From assembly GCF_023242315.1 (NCBI RefSeq), contig NZ_JALLIY010000012.1, positions 124,001 to 188,000 on the forward strand: a stretch of DNA of 64,000 bases, read 5' to 3'. The stretch's first letter is position 1, and each line of letters begins with the position of its first letter. Under the pieces are notes generated by a model. That model was given only the letters and a program-made list of their open reading frames with translations. It did no database searches and was not told where the DNA came from. The translations under genes were made by a program, and so were the position numbers. Below are positions 1-7,266 of the stretch, one piece after another. This stretch comes from Pseudomonas sp. MWU13-2105 (GTDB taxonomy: Bacteria > Pseudomonadota > Gammaproteobacteria > Pseudomonadales > Pseudomonadaceae).

Positions 1-1078
1 GATGCACACCATTGGAGAAACTGCCGCGCCCGCCACGCAACAACAGCACCTCGGTGTCCTGCGCCTTGGCCCAGCGCAGGGCACTGACCAGCCGCCGGCA
101 CTGTTCGGTGCTCATGGCGCCGTTGTAGAACTCGAACGTCAGCTCGCCCACGCCATCCAGTTCACGGTAGCGGATCGGCTGATAGGCCTCCTTGCAATAT
201 GGATGACTGGCGACCGACCAGTTCAACACCGGCACCTTGTCGAGCCGACCGGCCAGCACATGCCGTGCCGGGCGCTTGAAGGTCTCTTCTCCCAGCCGAG
301 GTTTGCGCCGCAACGAGCCGATCCACAGGCTGCGGTCCCCGGTCGCCACCAGCACCGCATCGTCATGCACCGCCAGCAGTTGGCCCGGCGTGCCGCGACG
401 ACTGTCGAGATGGGCATCATAGAGGTAGTACGGCTCGCCCAGCAGCTCGGCAAGCACACCGGGTTGGCCGTCGGCGGCGTCGATGCGCCGCTGGATCAGC
501 TCGGCATCATCCTGCCAACTGAAGGCACGGTCGCTCTGCTTCATGTTCGGCTGCAGACGACCGCGGACCTGCGGCAAACGATAGTCCAGCGGCTGCGGGA
601 TGAAGTCACTGTCGAACCTGGCCACTACTTCGTGGATGCAGGCCATGGCCGCGTCGGCCACCGGGCCGTTGTAGAGTTCGGACTTGCGCATATTCGCCGG
701 CATCTTGAATTCGCAGGTGGCCCAGATTGCCCCGCTGTCCATTTCCTCGGCGGCCTGCAAGGCGCTTACGCCCCAGGTCGGCACCTGCCGGGTGATCGCC
801 CAGTCCAGCGCGCTGGCGCCACGATCACCGACGATTCCCGGATGAATGATCACCACCGGGCGCCGCGAGTCCTGCCACAACCGGGCCGGCACGCGGTCCT
901 TGAGGAACGGGCAGATCACCAGGGCCGCCTCGGTGTTTTCGATCTGCTGGCAGACCGCTTCCGCGTCGCTGAACAGCACCACGCTCGGCAGGTGCCCCGC
1001 TTCGCGCAACTCCAACCAGGCGCGCTGGGTCAAGCCGTTGAATGCCGATGCCAGCAGAATGATTTTCAATGAACGCAT
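1..1078 (-). CDS. hypX: HypX/HoxX-like formyltransferase-crotonase protein (3' end cut by window edge)
   Basis: Reading from the ATG at 1078, preceded by an AGGAGG-type ribosome site, the protein begins MRSLKIILLASAFNGL. It has a formyltransferase-like N-terminal half with the sequence VVIIHPGIVGDRGASALDW near residue 90. It then runs into a crotonase-like segment (VGELTFEFYNGAMS and later GGRGSFSNGVHLN) before the window ends. This domain order is that of HypX/HoxX, which in hydrogenase producers supplies CO for the NiFe centre from a formyl carrier. No hydrogenase or hyp gene is visible here, so the role in this strain is open; a formyl-group or one-carbon reaction is the safe reading. The open frame on the opposite strand (from position 2) is an antisense shadow. 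The C-terminal part lies outside the window. Confidence 0.8.
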   Translation of the reverse strand, partial: MRSLKIILLASAFNGLTQRAWLELREAGHLPSVVLFSDAEAVCQQIENTEAALVICPFLKDRVPARLWQDSRRPVVIIHPGIVGDRGASALDWAITRQVPTWGVSALQAAEEMDSGAIWATCEFKMPANMRKSELYNGPVADAAMACIHEVVARFDSDFIPQPLDYRLPQVRGRLQPNMKQSDRAFSWQDDAELIQRRIDAADGQPGVLAELLGEPYYLYDAHLDSRRGTPGQLLAVHDDAVLVATGDRSLWIGSLRRKPRLGEETFKRPARHVLAGRLDKVPVLNWSVASHPYCKEAYQPIRYRELDGVGELTFEFYNGAMSTEQCRRLVSALRWAKAQDTEVLLLRGGRGSFSNGVH

Positions 1079-1178
1079 GACGCAACTCCTCCTTGAGCAA
1101 TACGCCGGGCCCCTGCTGCAACGAGCAATCCATGGCCCGACTCGAGCCGCCACAGTAAAGCGCCGCGCCGGCTGCACC

Positions 1179-1192
1179 TTGACCGAGGTCAA
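1179..1192. promoter_or_regulatory. FNR/Anr-like palindrome
   Basis: TTGACCGAGGTCAA is a perfect inverted repeat of TTGAC and GTCAA around four bases. It resembles the Pseudomonas Anr/Dnr box (TTGAT-N4-ATCAA) with one symmetrical change in each half. It lies between the divergent hypX-like gene and the small gene at 1302, so it could act on either. Binding is an inference from the motif alone. Confidence 0.4.
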
Positions 1193-1301
1193 CAGACAAC
1201 CGTACGGCGGGAGCGGTAGCGCCCCCCCGACTTCTCGACTAGGATTTTCTGCTCATGGATTCGCCCGCCTATTTCGCGGGCTTTGGGACAAGGAGAAAGA
1301 A

Positions 1302-1496
1302 ATGAGCGCAGTTCGTGCTGCAGAACGGGCCTATCGCAGTTGGTCCAACCCCATCCTGCTGGAACTCAAGGAACGCGAACACCAGTTGGACCCGTCCTCT
1401 CGGGTCGCCCTGATCAATGTGTTGCAAGAACGCCGCCTGCTCGACAGCGACAGACCCTCAGCCGTGGTGCAACCGATCAGGCCAGGCATCGAGTGA
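1302..1496 (+). CDS. small hypothetical protein, 64 residues
   Basis: ATG at 1302 follows AAGGAGAAAGAA, a good ribosome site. The product begins MSAVRAAERAYRSWSNPILL and is charged and probably helical, with no signal peptide or membrane segment. I do not recognise the family. An upstream hairpin (GCCCGC at 1263-1268 with GCGGGC at 1276-1281) and the Anr-like palindrome at 1179 give it a plausible transcription start of its own. Its last 39 bases overlap the end of the convergent HAD phosphatase gene. Codon use matches its neighbours, which supports a real gene. Confidence 0.6.
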   Translation: MSAVRAAERAYRSWSNPILLELKEREHQLDPSSRVALINVLQERRLLDSDRPSAVVQPIRPGIE

Positions 1497-2126
1497 CGGC
1501 AAGGCGCCCAGTCCGCGCAACCAGCCGTGCTCGGCAAATGCCAGCATCTCCTGGTCGCCGCGGCTGTCGCCATAGGCAAACAATACCCGCCCGCCCGCGT
1601 CGCCCAACCATTGCTGCAACTGCCGGACCTTTTCCGGGCCCCAGCAGTTGGGTGACGCCAGGCGCCCGGTAAAACGCCCATCACGGAACTCCAGTCGGGT
1701 CGCCAGTACCGCCTCGAACCCGGCGGCCTCGGCCCAGCGCCCGAGGTAGAGCGTGGGTGATGCACTGACCAATACCAGGCGATGCCCCAGGCGTTTATGC
1801 GCCTCGATCCTCTCGAGCATTTCCGGACGGATCAGCGTCGGCAGGCGCTCGGTGACATAACGCGCCGCCGCCTCTTCCAACTCGACCTGGGTCCTGCCGC
1901 GCAGGGTCAGCGCGAGGAACCGTGCCTTGGCCTCGGCCCGCTTGCACAGGCCGGTATACATGCCGACCAGCCAGGGCAGGACCAGCAGGCCGCCAACCAG
2001 GAAGCGCCGGCTACCGACCTGGTAACGCACGAAATCCCGCAGGCTGTCGGTGGTGGTGATGGTGCCGTCAAAATCGAAGGCCACGCAGGTTCCAGCTTGC
2101 GGCGCGGCACTGTTTGAAGTCGTCAT
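1458..2126 (-). CDS. HAD-superfamily IB phosphatase
   Basis: The 222-residue product has the HAD catalytic motif DFDGTITTTDSL near residues 18-29, a membrane-like hydrophobic stretch (FLVGGLLVLPWLVGMY) in the cap region, the motif II serine in VLVSASPTLYL, and the acidic motif GDSRGDQEML near the C-terminus. This pattern is that of the subfamily IB phosphoserine phosphatase-like enzymes (SerB/CicA type), hydrolysing a small phosphomonoester or lipid phosphate. The substrate cannot be told from sequence. The ATG at 2126 gives the usual family start. The gene stands alone; its 3' end overlaps the small gene at 1302. Confidence 0.85.
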   Translation of the reverse strand: MTTSNSAAPQAGTCVAFDFDGTITTTDSLRDFVRYQVGSRRFLVGGLLVLPWLVGMYTGLCKRAEAKARFLALTLRGRTQVELEEAAARYVTERLPTLIRPEMLERIEAHKRLGHRLVLVSASPTLYLGRWAEAAGFEAVLATRLEFRDGRFTGRLASPNCWGPEKVRQLQQWLGDAGGRVLFAYGDSRGDQEMLAFAEHGWLRGLGALPSLDAWPDRLHHG

Positions 2127-2278
2127 TGCTGTTTACGCCCATGAACCGAACGGGCACAGTGTCTCACTCCCGCGCGACAATTACCTGAACGACAGGTGTC
2201 GCGCACCGCCTGGCGTCACGAGCCGGTTCGCCCCCGCAGCCGACTGCCTGGCTGCAGGAGCGGGTTCGCTTCAGGCGC

Positions 2279-2701
2279 TTACTGGCCGCCCTCGCAATTG
2301 ATCATCCAGGCCACGCCAAAACGGTCTTCGAACATCGCGAAACGCTCCGCCCAGAAGGTCTTGCCCAGCGCCATATGCACGCTGCCGCCAGCACTCAAGC
2401 CATGAAACAGGCGCTCGGCCTCGGCGACGCTGTCGACGTTGAGCGACACCGAAACGCCCTGGATCTTGCTGAATGGCTGATGCGGCGGACAATCGGACGC
2501 CATCAGGCTGAAATCCCCCACCGTCAGGCGGGTGTGCAGGATCTTGTCCTGGTTCGATGAGTCCTTGGGCACGCAGGCCTCTTCCGGCGCATCGGCGAAC
2601 GACAGGGAGAACAGCTCGCCGCCGAGCACCTGTTTGTACAGGGCAAAGGCCTCCTTGCAGTTGCCGTTGAAGGTCAGGTAAGGAATGATTTTCAAGCTCA
2701 T
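2279..2701 (-). CDS. VOC/PhnB-like (glyoxalase-fold) protein
   Basis: A 140-residue protein starting MSLKIIPYLTFNGNCKEAF. The family signature YLTFNGNC..AFxxYKQVLGG and the C-terminal segment FWAERFAMFEDRFGVAWMIN are typical of the PhnB/3-demethylubiquinone-9 methyltransferase-like vicinal oxygen chelate proteins. No enzymatic activity can be assigned. The start at 2701 is preferred over the further upstream in-frame codon because the shorter form matches the family N-terminus. It lies 26 bp downstream of the YCII-type gene on the same strand, so the two are probably one operon. Confidence 0.85.
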   Translation of the reverse strand: MSLKIIPYLTFNGNCKEAFALYKQVLGGELFSLSFADAPEEACVPKDSSNQDKILHTRLTVGDFSLMASDCPPHQPFSKIQGVSVSLNVDSVAEAERLFHGLSAGGSVHMALGKTFWAERFAMFEDRFGVAWMINCEGGQ

Positions 2702-2727
2702 GATAGAACTCCCGTTCTGGCAGGGTT

Positions 2728-3153
2728 TCAGGATTGCCCGGACATCTTCGCGCGCAGTTGTTCTTCCTGTTCGCGCAACTCGGGGGTAAAGCACTCGCCA
2801 AAGTCCTCGGCCTCGAAGACCTGGCGGATTTCGATTTCAGAGTCGCTGACCATCGGGTTCGGGCAATGCTTGACCCAATCGATGGCTTCTTGCAGCGATT
2901 GCACATTGAAGATCCAGAAACCGGCGATCAGTTCCTTGGTCTCCATGAAGGGGCCGTCGACCACGCTCCGCTGTTTGCCGCTGAACTGCACGCGAGCGCC
3001 CTTGGCACTGGGGTGCAGCCCCTCCGCGGCGAGGATCACCCCGGCCTTGGCCAACTCTTCGTTATAGGCGCCCATGGCTGCCAGCAATTCCTGACTGGGC
3101 ATTTCGCCGGCTTCCGATTCCGGGCTGGCTTTGACGATCACCATAAATCGCAT
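2728..3153 (-). CDS. YCII/DGPF-domain protein
   Basis: The 141-residue product begins MRFMVIVKASPESEAGEMPS and contains VVDGPFMETKELIAGFWIF, the D-G-P-F motif of the DGPF/YCII family. These proteins are often encoded beside ECF sigma factors (PhyR-independent, SigJ-like type) and a second DGPF or VOC protein. Here only the VOC partner is present, and no sigma factor is seen. The biochemical role is unknown; a small ligand-binding fold is likely. The start at 3153 is chosen because residues upstream of it show no family resemblance. Confidence 0.85.
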   Translation of the reverse strand: MRFMVIVKASPESEAGEMPSQELLAAMGAYNEELAKAGVILAAEGLHPSAKGARVQFSGKQRSVVDGPFMETKELIAGFWIFNVQSLQEAIDWVKHCPNPMVSDSEIEIRQVFEAEDFGECFTPELREQEEQLRAKMSGQS

Positions 3154-3524
3154 ACTCGTATCTCCTGATGACAGTGGTAGACAAAATTCGACAAGCCAAG
3201 TGGCGGCTCTGTTGACTAATCGAATGGGCGATCGCGGAATCGACAACCGGCGAAATCTTTTTTACTGGTTGCCGCTGCTCACTCGACCAAGCATAGAAGT
3301 AGACAACGCGAACCCACGGATGGGCTCCTGCACGCTGATCGTTATGCGCCGGCGCCTACACACAGTTGCTGCGAATCCCACTCCGACCAAAGGTAAATTG
3401 CGCTCATCCCAAAGCGAGCTTGCTCGCGACGGACGTCAAGGCTAACGTGGCAAACCTGAGTGCCCGCATACAGCAACGACATCGCAATCCCCCTGTTCAC
3501 GACAGCCCCAACCAGAGAGGAAAC
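3154..3524. other. intergenic region with one small palindrome, no gene
   Basis: This 371-bp gap separates the DGPF/VOC operon from the patatin gene. No convincing coding frame is present. It contains a perfect hairpin GCGAGC-TT-GCTCGC at 3414-3427, which resembles the core of a REP element standing alone. Promoters for the two divergent genes must lie here, but no strong -35/-10 pair could be named. Confidence 0.5.
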
Positions 3525-4655
3525 ATGGAGTCTCCTGCAGTCTCGATCGGCCCGCGTTCGGACTTTGCCCTGGCCCTCTCCGGCGGCGGCGTCAGAGCCA
3601 TGGCATTTCACCTCGGCGTGCTCAAATACCTCGCCGAACAACAGGCCCTGGAACGGGTCTCGCAGATTTCCACGGTGTCCGGCGGCAGCCTGCTGGTGGG
3701 CCTGATGCTCCACGAAAATCACCGGCAATGGCCCGACTCCGCGACTTTCCTGCAACGCCTCTACCCCGCCCTGCAGGCCAAGCTGTGCTCACGCAGCCTG
3801 CTCTGGAGTGCCTTGCGCCAGCTGCTCAACCCGCTGAACTGGCGCTTCCTGCTGTCCCGGGCCAACCTGCTGGCCCTGGCCCTGCAAAAGGACTGGGGGG
3901 TGACCGCCCTGCTGCCGGAGATCGCCGCCAGACCCGACTGGTCGATCAACGGCACCACGGCGGAAAACGGCAAGCGCTTTCGCTTCAAGCGCAGCAATAT
4001 GGGGGACTACTCCATCGGCTATGCCAGCACCAGCGGCTTCCCCCTGGCCCAGGCCCTGGCGGTATCGGCGGCGTTCCCCGGGGGCATCGGCCCGCTGTCG
4101 CTCAAGACCCGCCGTTTCCAGTGGATGCGGCGCGAGTGGGAAGCCCCGCCGCACAGCGCCGTCGAGGTGCGACTGCCGTTCAAGAAGCTGCGGCTCTACG
4201 ACGGTGGCGTCTACGACAACCTCGGCCTGGAACCTTTTTTCGACGCGGCGACCGGACAGACCAAGCGCTACGAGTATCCGATCATTGTCTCGGACGCCGG
4301 CGCGCCGTTGCGGCCGGGGTTTGATGCCGGGGTGCTGAGTCCCTGGCGGCTCAAGCGCCTGGCCGACATCATGTCCGACCAGACCCGCGCGCTACGTGGC
4401 CGGACCTTTGTCGAATACCTGAAGAGAGCCCCGGGACGTGGCGGTTACCTGAGCATCGCCAGCGCGCTGATCGAGTCGGTCGAAGGCAGCGATGCGGCCT
4501 TTGCCGCGGGGTTCCCCACCACCCTGAATCGCCTTGAACCCGAGGTGTTCGAACGGATCGCCCGACACGGCTACGCCGTGGCGCAAGCGACCGACCGGGA
4601 GTATCCACTGCTGCCCCTGGTCGCGAAAACGCCGGAGCCCCTGGTGCTCTCATGA
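3525..4655 (+). CDS. patatin-like phospholipase
   Basis: A 376-residue protein with the oxyanion-hole motif SGGGVRAMAFHLG at residues 19-31, the nucleophile motif TVSGGSLLVG with Ser52, and the dyad aspartate motif LYDGGVYDNLG near residue 226. These are the three patatin signatures, so the product probably hydrolyses phospholipid or lipid acyl esters. The first glycine of the usual GxSxG is a threonine here. No signal peptide is evident, suggesting a cytosolic or non-classically delivered enzyme. The ATG at 3525 follows AGAGAGGAAAC; a TTG further upstream would add an unrelated 53-residue tail and is rejected. Confidence 0.88.
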   Translation: MESPAVSIGPRSDFALALSGGGVRAMAFHLGVLKYLAEQQALERVSQISTVSGGSLLVGLMLHENHRQWPDSATFLQRLYPALQAKLCSRSLLWSALRQLLNPLNWRFLLSRANLLALALQKDWGVTALLPEIAARPDWSINGTTAENGKRFRFKRSNMGDYSIGYASTSGFPLAQALAVSAAFPGGIGPLSLKTRRFQWMRREWEAPPHSAVEVRLPFKKLRLYDGGVYDNLGLEPFFDAATGQTKRYEYPIIVSDAGAPLRPGFDAGVLSPWRLKRLADIMSDQTRALRGRTFVEYLKRAPGRGGYLSIASALIESVEGSDAAFAAGFPTTLNRLEPEVFERIARHGYAVAQATDREYPLLPLVAKTPEPLVLS

Positions 4656-4666
4656 ACCCGCGCCTG

Positions 4667-5548
4667 TCAGGGCAGCGCCAGCACGCCCAGGCTGGCACTG
4701 ATCACCAGGGCGGTGCCGACAAACTGCATCGGGATCATCGGCTGGGCCAGCACCACATAACCGGCCAGGGCGCCCACCGCCGGTTCGGCGCTCATCAGGA
4801 TGCCGAACGAAGACGCCGGCATCCGCCGCAAGGCGACCATCTCCAGGCCATAGGGCAGCAACGGCACGAACAGGGCCAGTCCGGCGCAGTTGGCGATCTG
4901 CAACAACGGCGGGGGGCCGCCGCTCTGCCAGAGTCCCAGGGGCGTGGCAATCAGGGCGGCGGCCAACAGCGATACCGACAAGCCTTCAAAGCCCTGGAAC
5001 AGTCGACCGACCTTTTTCATCATCAGGATATAAGCCGCCCACCCCGCCGCCGAACCGAACGCCAGCAGCAAGCCCAGCGATTCGCCGATCCAGCCGCCTT
5101 CGTTGCGGGCCAGCAGCAATACCCCGGTGACGGCCAGCAGCGGCCAGATCAAGGCCCGCCAGTTGCGCACTCCGAGGCTGGCCACCAGCAATGGGCCGAG
5201 AAACTCGATGGCGATCGCCAGCCCCAATGGAATGCGCTGGATCGCCGCGAAGAAGCAGGTGGTCATCACCGCCATCGCCAGGCCAAGGCTCCCGGCGGCC
5301 AGCCAGCGTGACAGCGAAAACCTGTACAGCGGTGGCCGCACCAGCAGCGCGAGAATCGCCGCCGCCCAGCACAGGCGCAACCAGGTGGTACTGAACGTGC
5401 CATACGTCTCCATGGTCGGCGTTGCCAGCGCCGCGCCGAACTGAACCAGGAGCATGGACAACACGCAGAGCATGGCTGCCCACAACAGCGCTCGGCGATG
5501 GGCCCTGCCGGTATCAGGGAGCGGTAGACCGGTGGCATTTTCCTGCAT
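4667..5548 (-). CDS. EamA-family (RhtA-like) inner-membrane exporter
   Basis: A 293-residue protein with about ten hydrophobic segments in two EamA repeats. Its ending (PYGLEMVALRRMPASSFGILMSAEPAVGALAGYVVLAQ) is close to the threonine/homoserine exporter RhtA. It is likely to export an amino acid or similar small metabolite across the inner membrane. An AAAGGAG site precedes the ATG at 5548. A LysR gene begins 94 bp away in the opposite direction and is its probable regulator. The substrate is not determined by sequence. Confidence 0.85.
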   Translation of the reverse strand: MQENATGLPLPDTGRAHRRALLWAAMLCVLSMLLVQFGAALATPTMETYGTFSTTWLRLCWAAAILALLVRPPLYRFSLSRWLAAGSLGLAMAVMTTCFFAAIQRIPLGLAIAIEFLGPLLVASLGVRNWRALIWPLLAVTGVLLLARNEGGWIGESLGLLLAFGSAAGWAAYILMMKKVGRLFQGFEGLSVSLLAAALIATPLGLWQSGGPPPLLQIANCAGLALFVPLLPYGLEMVALRRMPASSFGILMSAEPAVGALAGYVVLAQPMIPMQFVGTALVISASLGVLALP

Positions 5549-5601
5549 GCTGAAGTCTCCTTTGAAGGTCGAACCATCCTAGCCAGTCGCACAGACTTCA
5601 A

Positions 5602-5620
5602 ATAAGCTGATATTTCTTAT
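5602..5620. promoter_or_regulatory. candidate LysR operator between exporter and regulator
   Basis: ATAAG and CTTAT form a perfect inverted repeat separated by nine bases, in the short space between the RhtA-like exporter and the divergent LysR gene. Size and place fit a LysR recognition site, but the motif is short and could arise by chance in an AT-rich spacer. Confidence 0.35.
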
Positions 5621-5642
5621 CCCGACTTCACAGATATTGATA

Positions 5643-6626
5643 ATGCGCGATCTCGACAGCAGCCTGCTACGAACCTTCGTCACCGTCGCCGAAACCGGTG
5701 CGGTGGGCGCTGCCGCCCAGCGCCTGGCGCGCACCCAGGCGGCGGTCAGCATGCAGTTGCGGCGCCTGGAAGACGACCTCGAACGCCGCCTGTTCGACCG
5801 CTCGCCCCGGGGCCTGCGACTGACCGAAGCCGGCCACCTGCTGCTGCCTTACGCCCATAGTATCCTTGGCGCCGGGACCGATGCCCGACGGGCCTTGTCC
5901 GCCAGCCAGATCGCTGGCAGCGTGCGTTTGGGTTTGCTCGAGGACATCGCGGTGGGCAGCCTGCCCCGGGCGCTGCGGCGATTTTCTGCGGCCTACCCGC
6001 ACATTTCCCTGGAAATCGTGATCGACAGCAGCGTGGCCATGTCCGCCAAGCTGGCGGATGGCACCCTGGATGTGATCATCGGCGACGCTTCGGCGATCAA
6101 TGCCCAGCCCCAGGCCTGCTGGACCCAGTCGCTGTTCTGGGTCGGCGCCCGCGGCCTGACCCTGCCAGCCGACCTGAGCACCCAGAGCCTGCCCCTGGTG
6201 ACTTTCGGCGGTGGCTGCCTGTGGCATGGCCAGGTGGTGAAAATCCTCAAGCGGTCGAACATTCCCTGGCGCGTGGTCTGCAGTAGCACCAGCCTGCCGG
6301 CGGTGCAGTCTGCGGTCGAGGCCGGCCTGGGCATCACGGTGTTGCTGGAAGGCAATATCCGCAGCGAAAGCATGCGCGTGCTGGGCCCGGCCGATGGCCT
6401 GCCAGCGCCGCCAATCGTCGATTTCGCCCTCTATGTCCGCCGGGTCCCGGCAGTCCAGGCGGCAGCGGTCCAGGCACTGCAGAACTTTCTCGGCGAAGAG
6501 CTGAATATCATCATGCCGCGCACGGCACAAACGACAGAGATCCCCCTGCAGCCCAATGAACGCCCGCTCCGGGGTAGTCATCCGAGGCACGGCAAAGAAC
6601 AGATAGATGTTTACAACAATCTATAA
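5643..6626 (+). CDS. LysR-family transcriptional regulator
   Basis: A 327-residue LysR protein. The N-terminal winged helix (SLLRTFVTVAETGAVGAAAQRLARTQAAVSMQLRRLE, residues 6-42) and the effector-binding domain with its late LGITVLLEGN motif are clear. It is transcribed away from the RhtA-like exporter, the usual arrangement for a LysR regulator and its target. An in-frame TTG two codons earlier is possible, but the ATG at 5643 is preferred. The C-terminal 40 residues after FLGEELN run longer than most family members and cross a palindrome used in the search for the next gene's operator. Confidence 0.87.
   Translation: MRDLDSSLLRTFVTVAETGAVGAAAQRLARTQAAVSMQLRRLEDDLERRLFDRSPRGLRLTEAGHLLLPYAHSILGAGTDARRALSASQIAGSVRLGLLEDIAVGSLPRALRRFSAAYPHISLEIVIDSSVAMSAKLADGTLDVIIGDASAINAQPQACWTQSLFWVGARGLTLPADLSTQSLPLVTFGGGCLWHGQVVKILKRSNIPWRVVCSSTSLPAVQSAVEAGLGITVLLEGNIRSESMRVLGPADGLPAPPIVDFALYVRRVPAVQAAAVQALQNFLGEELNIIMPRTAQTTEIPLQPNERPLRGSHPRHGKEQIDVYNNL
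6603..6624. promoter_or_regulatory. candidate TetR operator
   Basis: ATAGAT and ATCTAT form a perfect inverted repeat with a ten-base spacer, 50 bp upstream of the TetR gene start and inside the last codons of the preceding LysR gene. TetR proteins of this subgroup often bind TAGA-type palindromes, so an autoregulatory site is plausible. Confidence 0.3.
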
Positions 6627-6673
6627 CCTGAAGGATGCTAGGCAGACCACCGCATTCCTTCAGGAGCCCCATC

Positions 6674-7264
6674 ATGCCCCGCGTATCGCGCAAACAGGCC
6701 GAACTCAACCGCGAAAGCATCACCGACGCCGCCGCGCGGCTGTTTCGTGAGCGCGGTCTGAAAGGCCTGAGCCTGGTCGAAGTGATGGGCGCCGCGGGCC
6801 TGACCCATGGCGGTTTCTATGGGCATTTCGAGTCCAAGGAAGCCCTCGCCGCCGAAGCCTGCAACCGCAGTTTCCAGCAGTCGGACGAGCGCTGGCAGCA
6901 AACAGCCGAGGCCCTGGGTCACGGCGAAAAAGCGCGCCAGGCTATCGTCGAGCGCTACCTCAGCAGCGAACATCGCGACACCCCCGGTGAAGGTTGCCCG
7001 ATGGCGGCCTTCTGCGGCGACCTGGCCCATGAAGACCGGGACAGCGAACTGCGCCGCAACTACGTCAAGGGCCTGGAAACCCTGCTCGACACCTACAGCT
7101 CGCTGCTGGACGCCAAGGATCCGCACGTCCGGCAAAAGGCCCTGGTGCAACAGGCGCTGCTGGTCGGCGCCCTGACCCTGGCCCGCTCGACCCGGGGCCA
7201 GGCGCTATCGGACGAGTTCCTGGGCGCCGCCAAGGCATTTCTGCTCACCGATGCGGGCGCCTAA
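6674..7264 (+). CDS. TetR/AcrR-family regulator
   Basis: A 196-residue TetR protein with the DNA-binding segment ITDAAARLFRERGLKGLSLVEVMGAAGLTHGGFYGHFESKEAL (about residues 16-58). The GLTHGGFYGHF form of the recognition helix is shared with NemR/AcuR-like repressors that sense reactive electrophiles. The ATG at 6674 follows AGGAGCCCCATC. No obvious target enzyme is adjacent: the next genes are on the other strand. It may control only itself or a distant gene. Confidence 0.85.
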   Translation: MPRVSRKQAELNRESITDAAARLFRERGLKGLSLVEVMGAAGLTHGGFYGHFESKEALAAEACNRSFQQSDERWQQTAEALGHGEKARQAIVERYLSSEHRDTPGEGCPMAAFCGDLAHEDRDSELRRNYVKGLETLLDTYSSLLDAKDPHVRQKALVQQALLVGALTLARSTRGQALSDEFLGAAKAFLLTDAGA

Positions 7265-7266
7265 GA

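Noticed and set aside
2..1072. Long open frame on the plus strand, 356 codons
   Set aside because: It is antisense to the hypX-like gene, whose minus-strand frame has recognisable formyltransferase and crotonase motifs and a ribosome site. High GC makes such shadow frames common.
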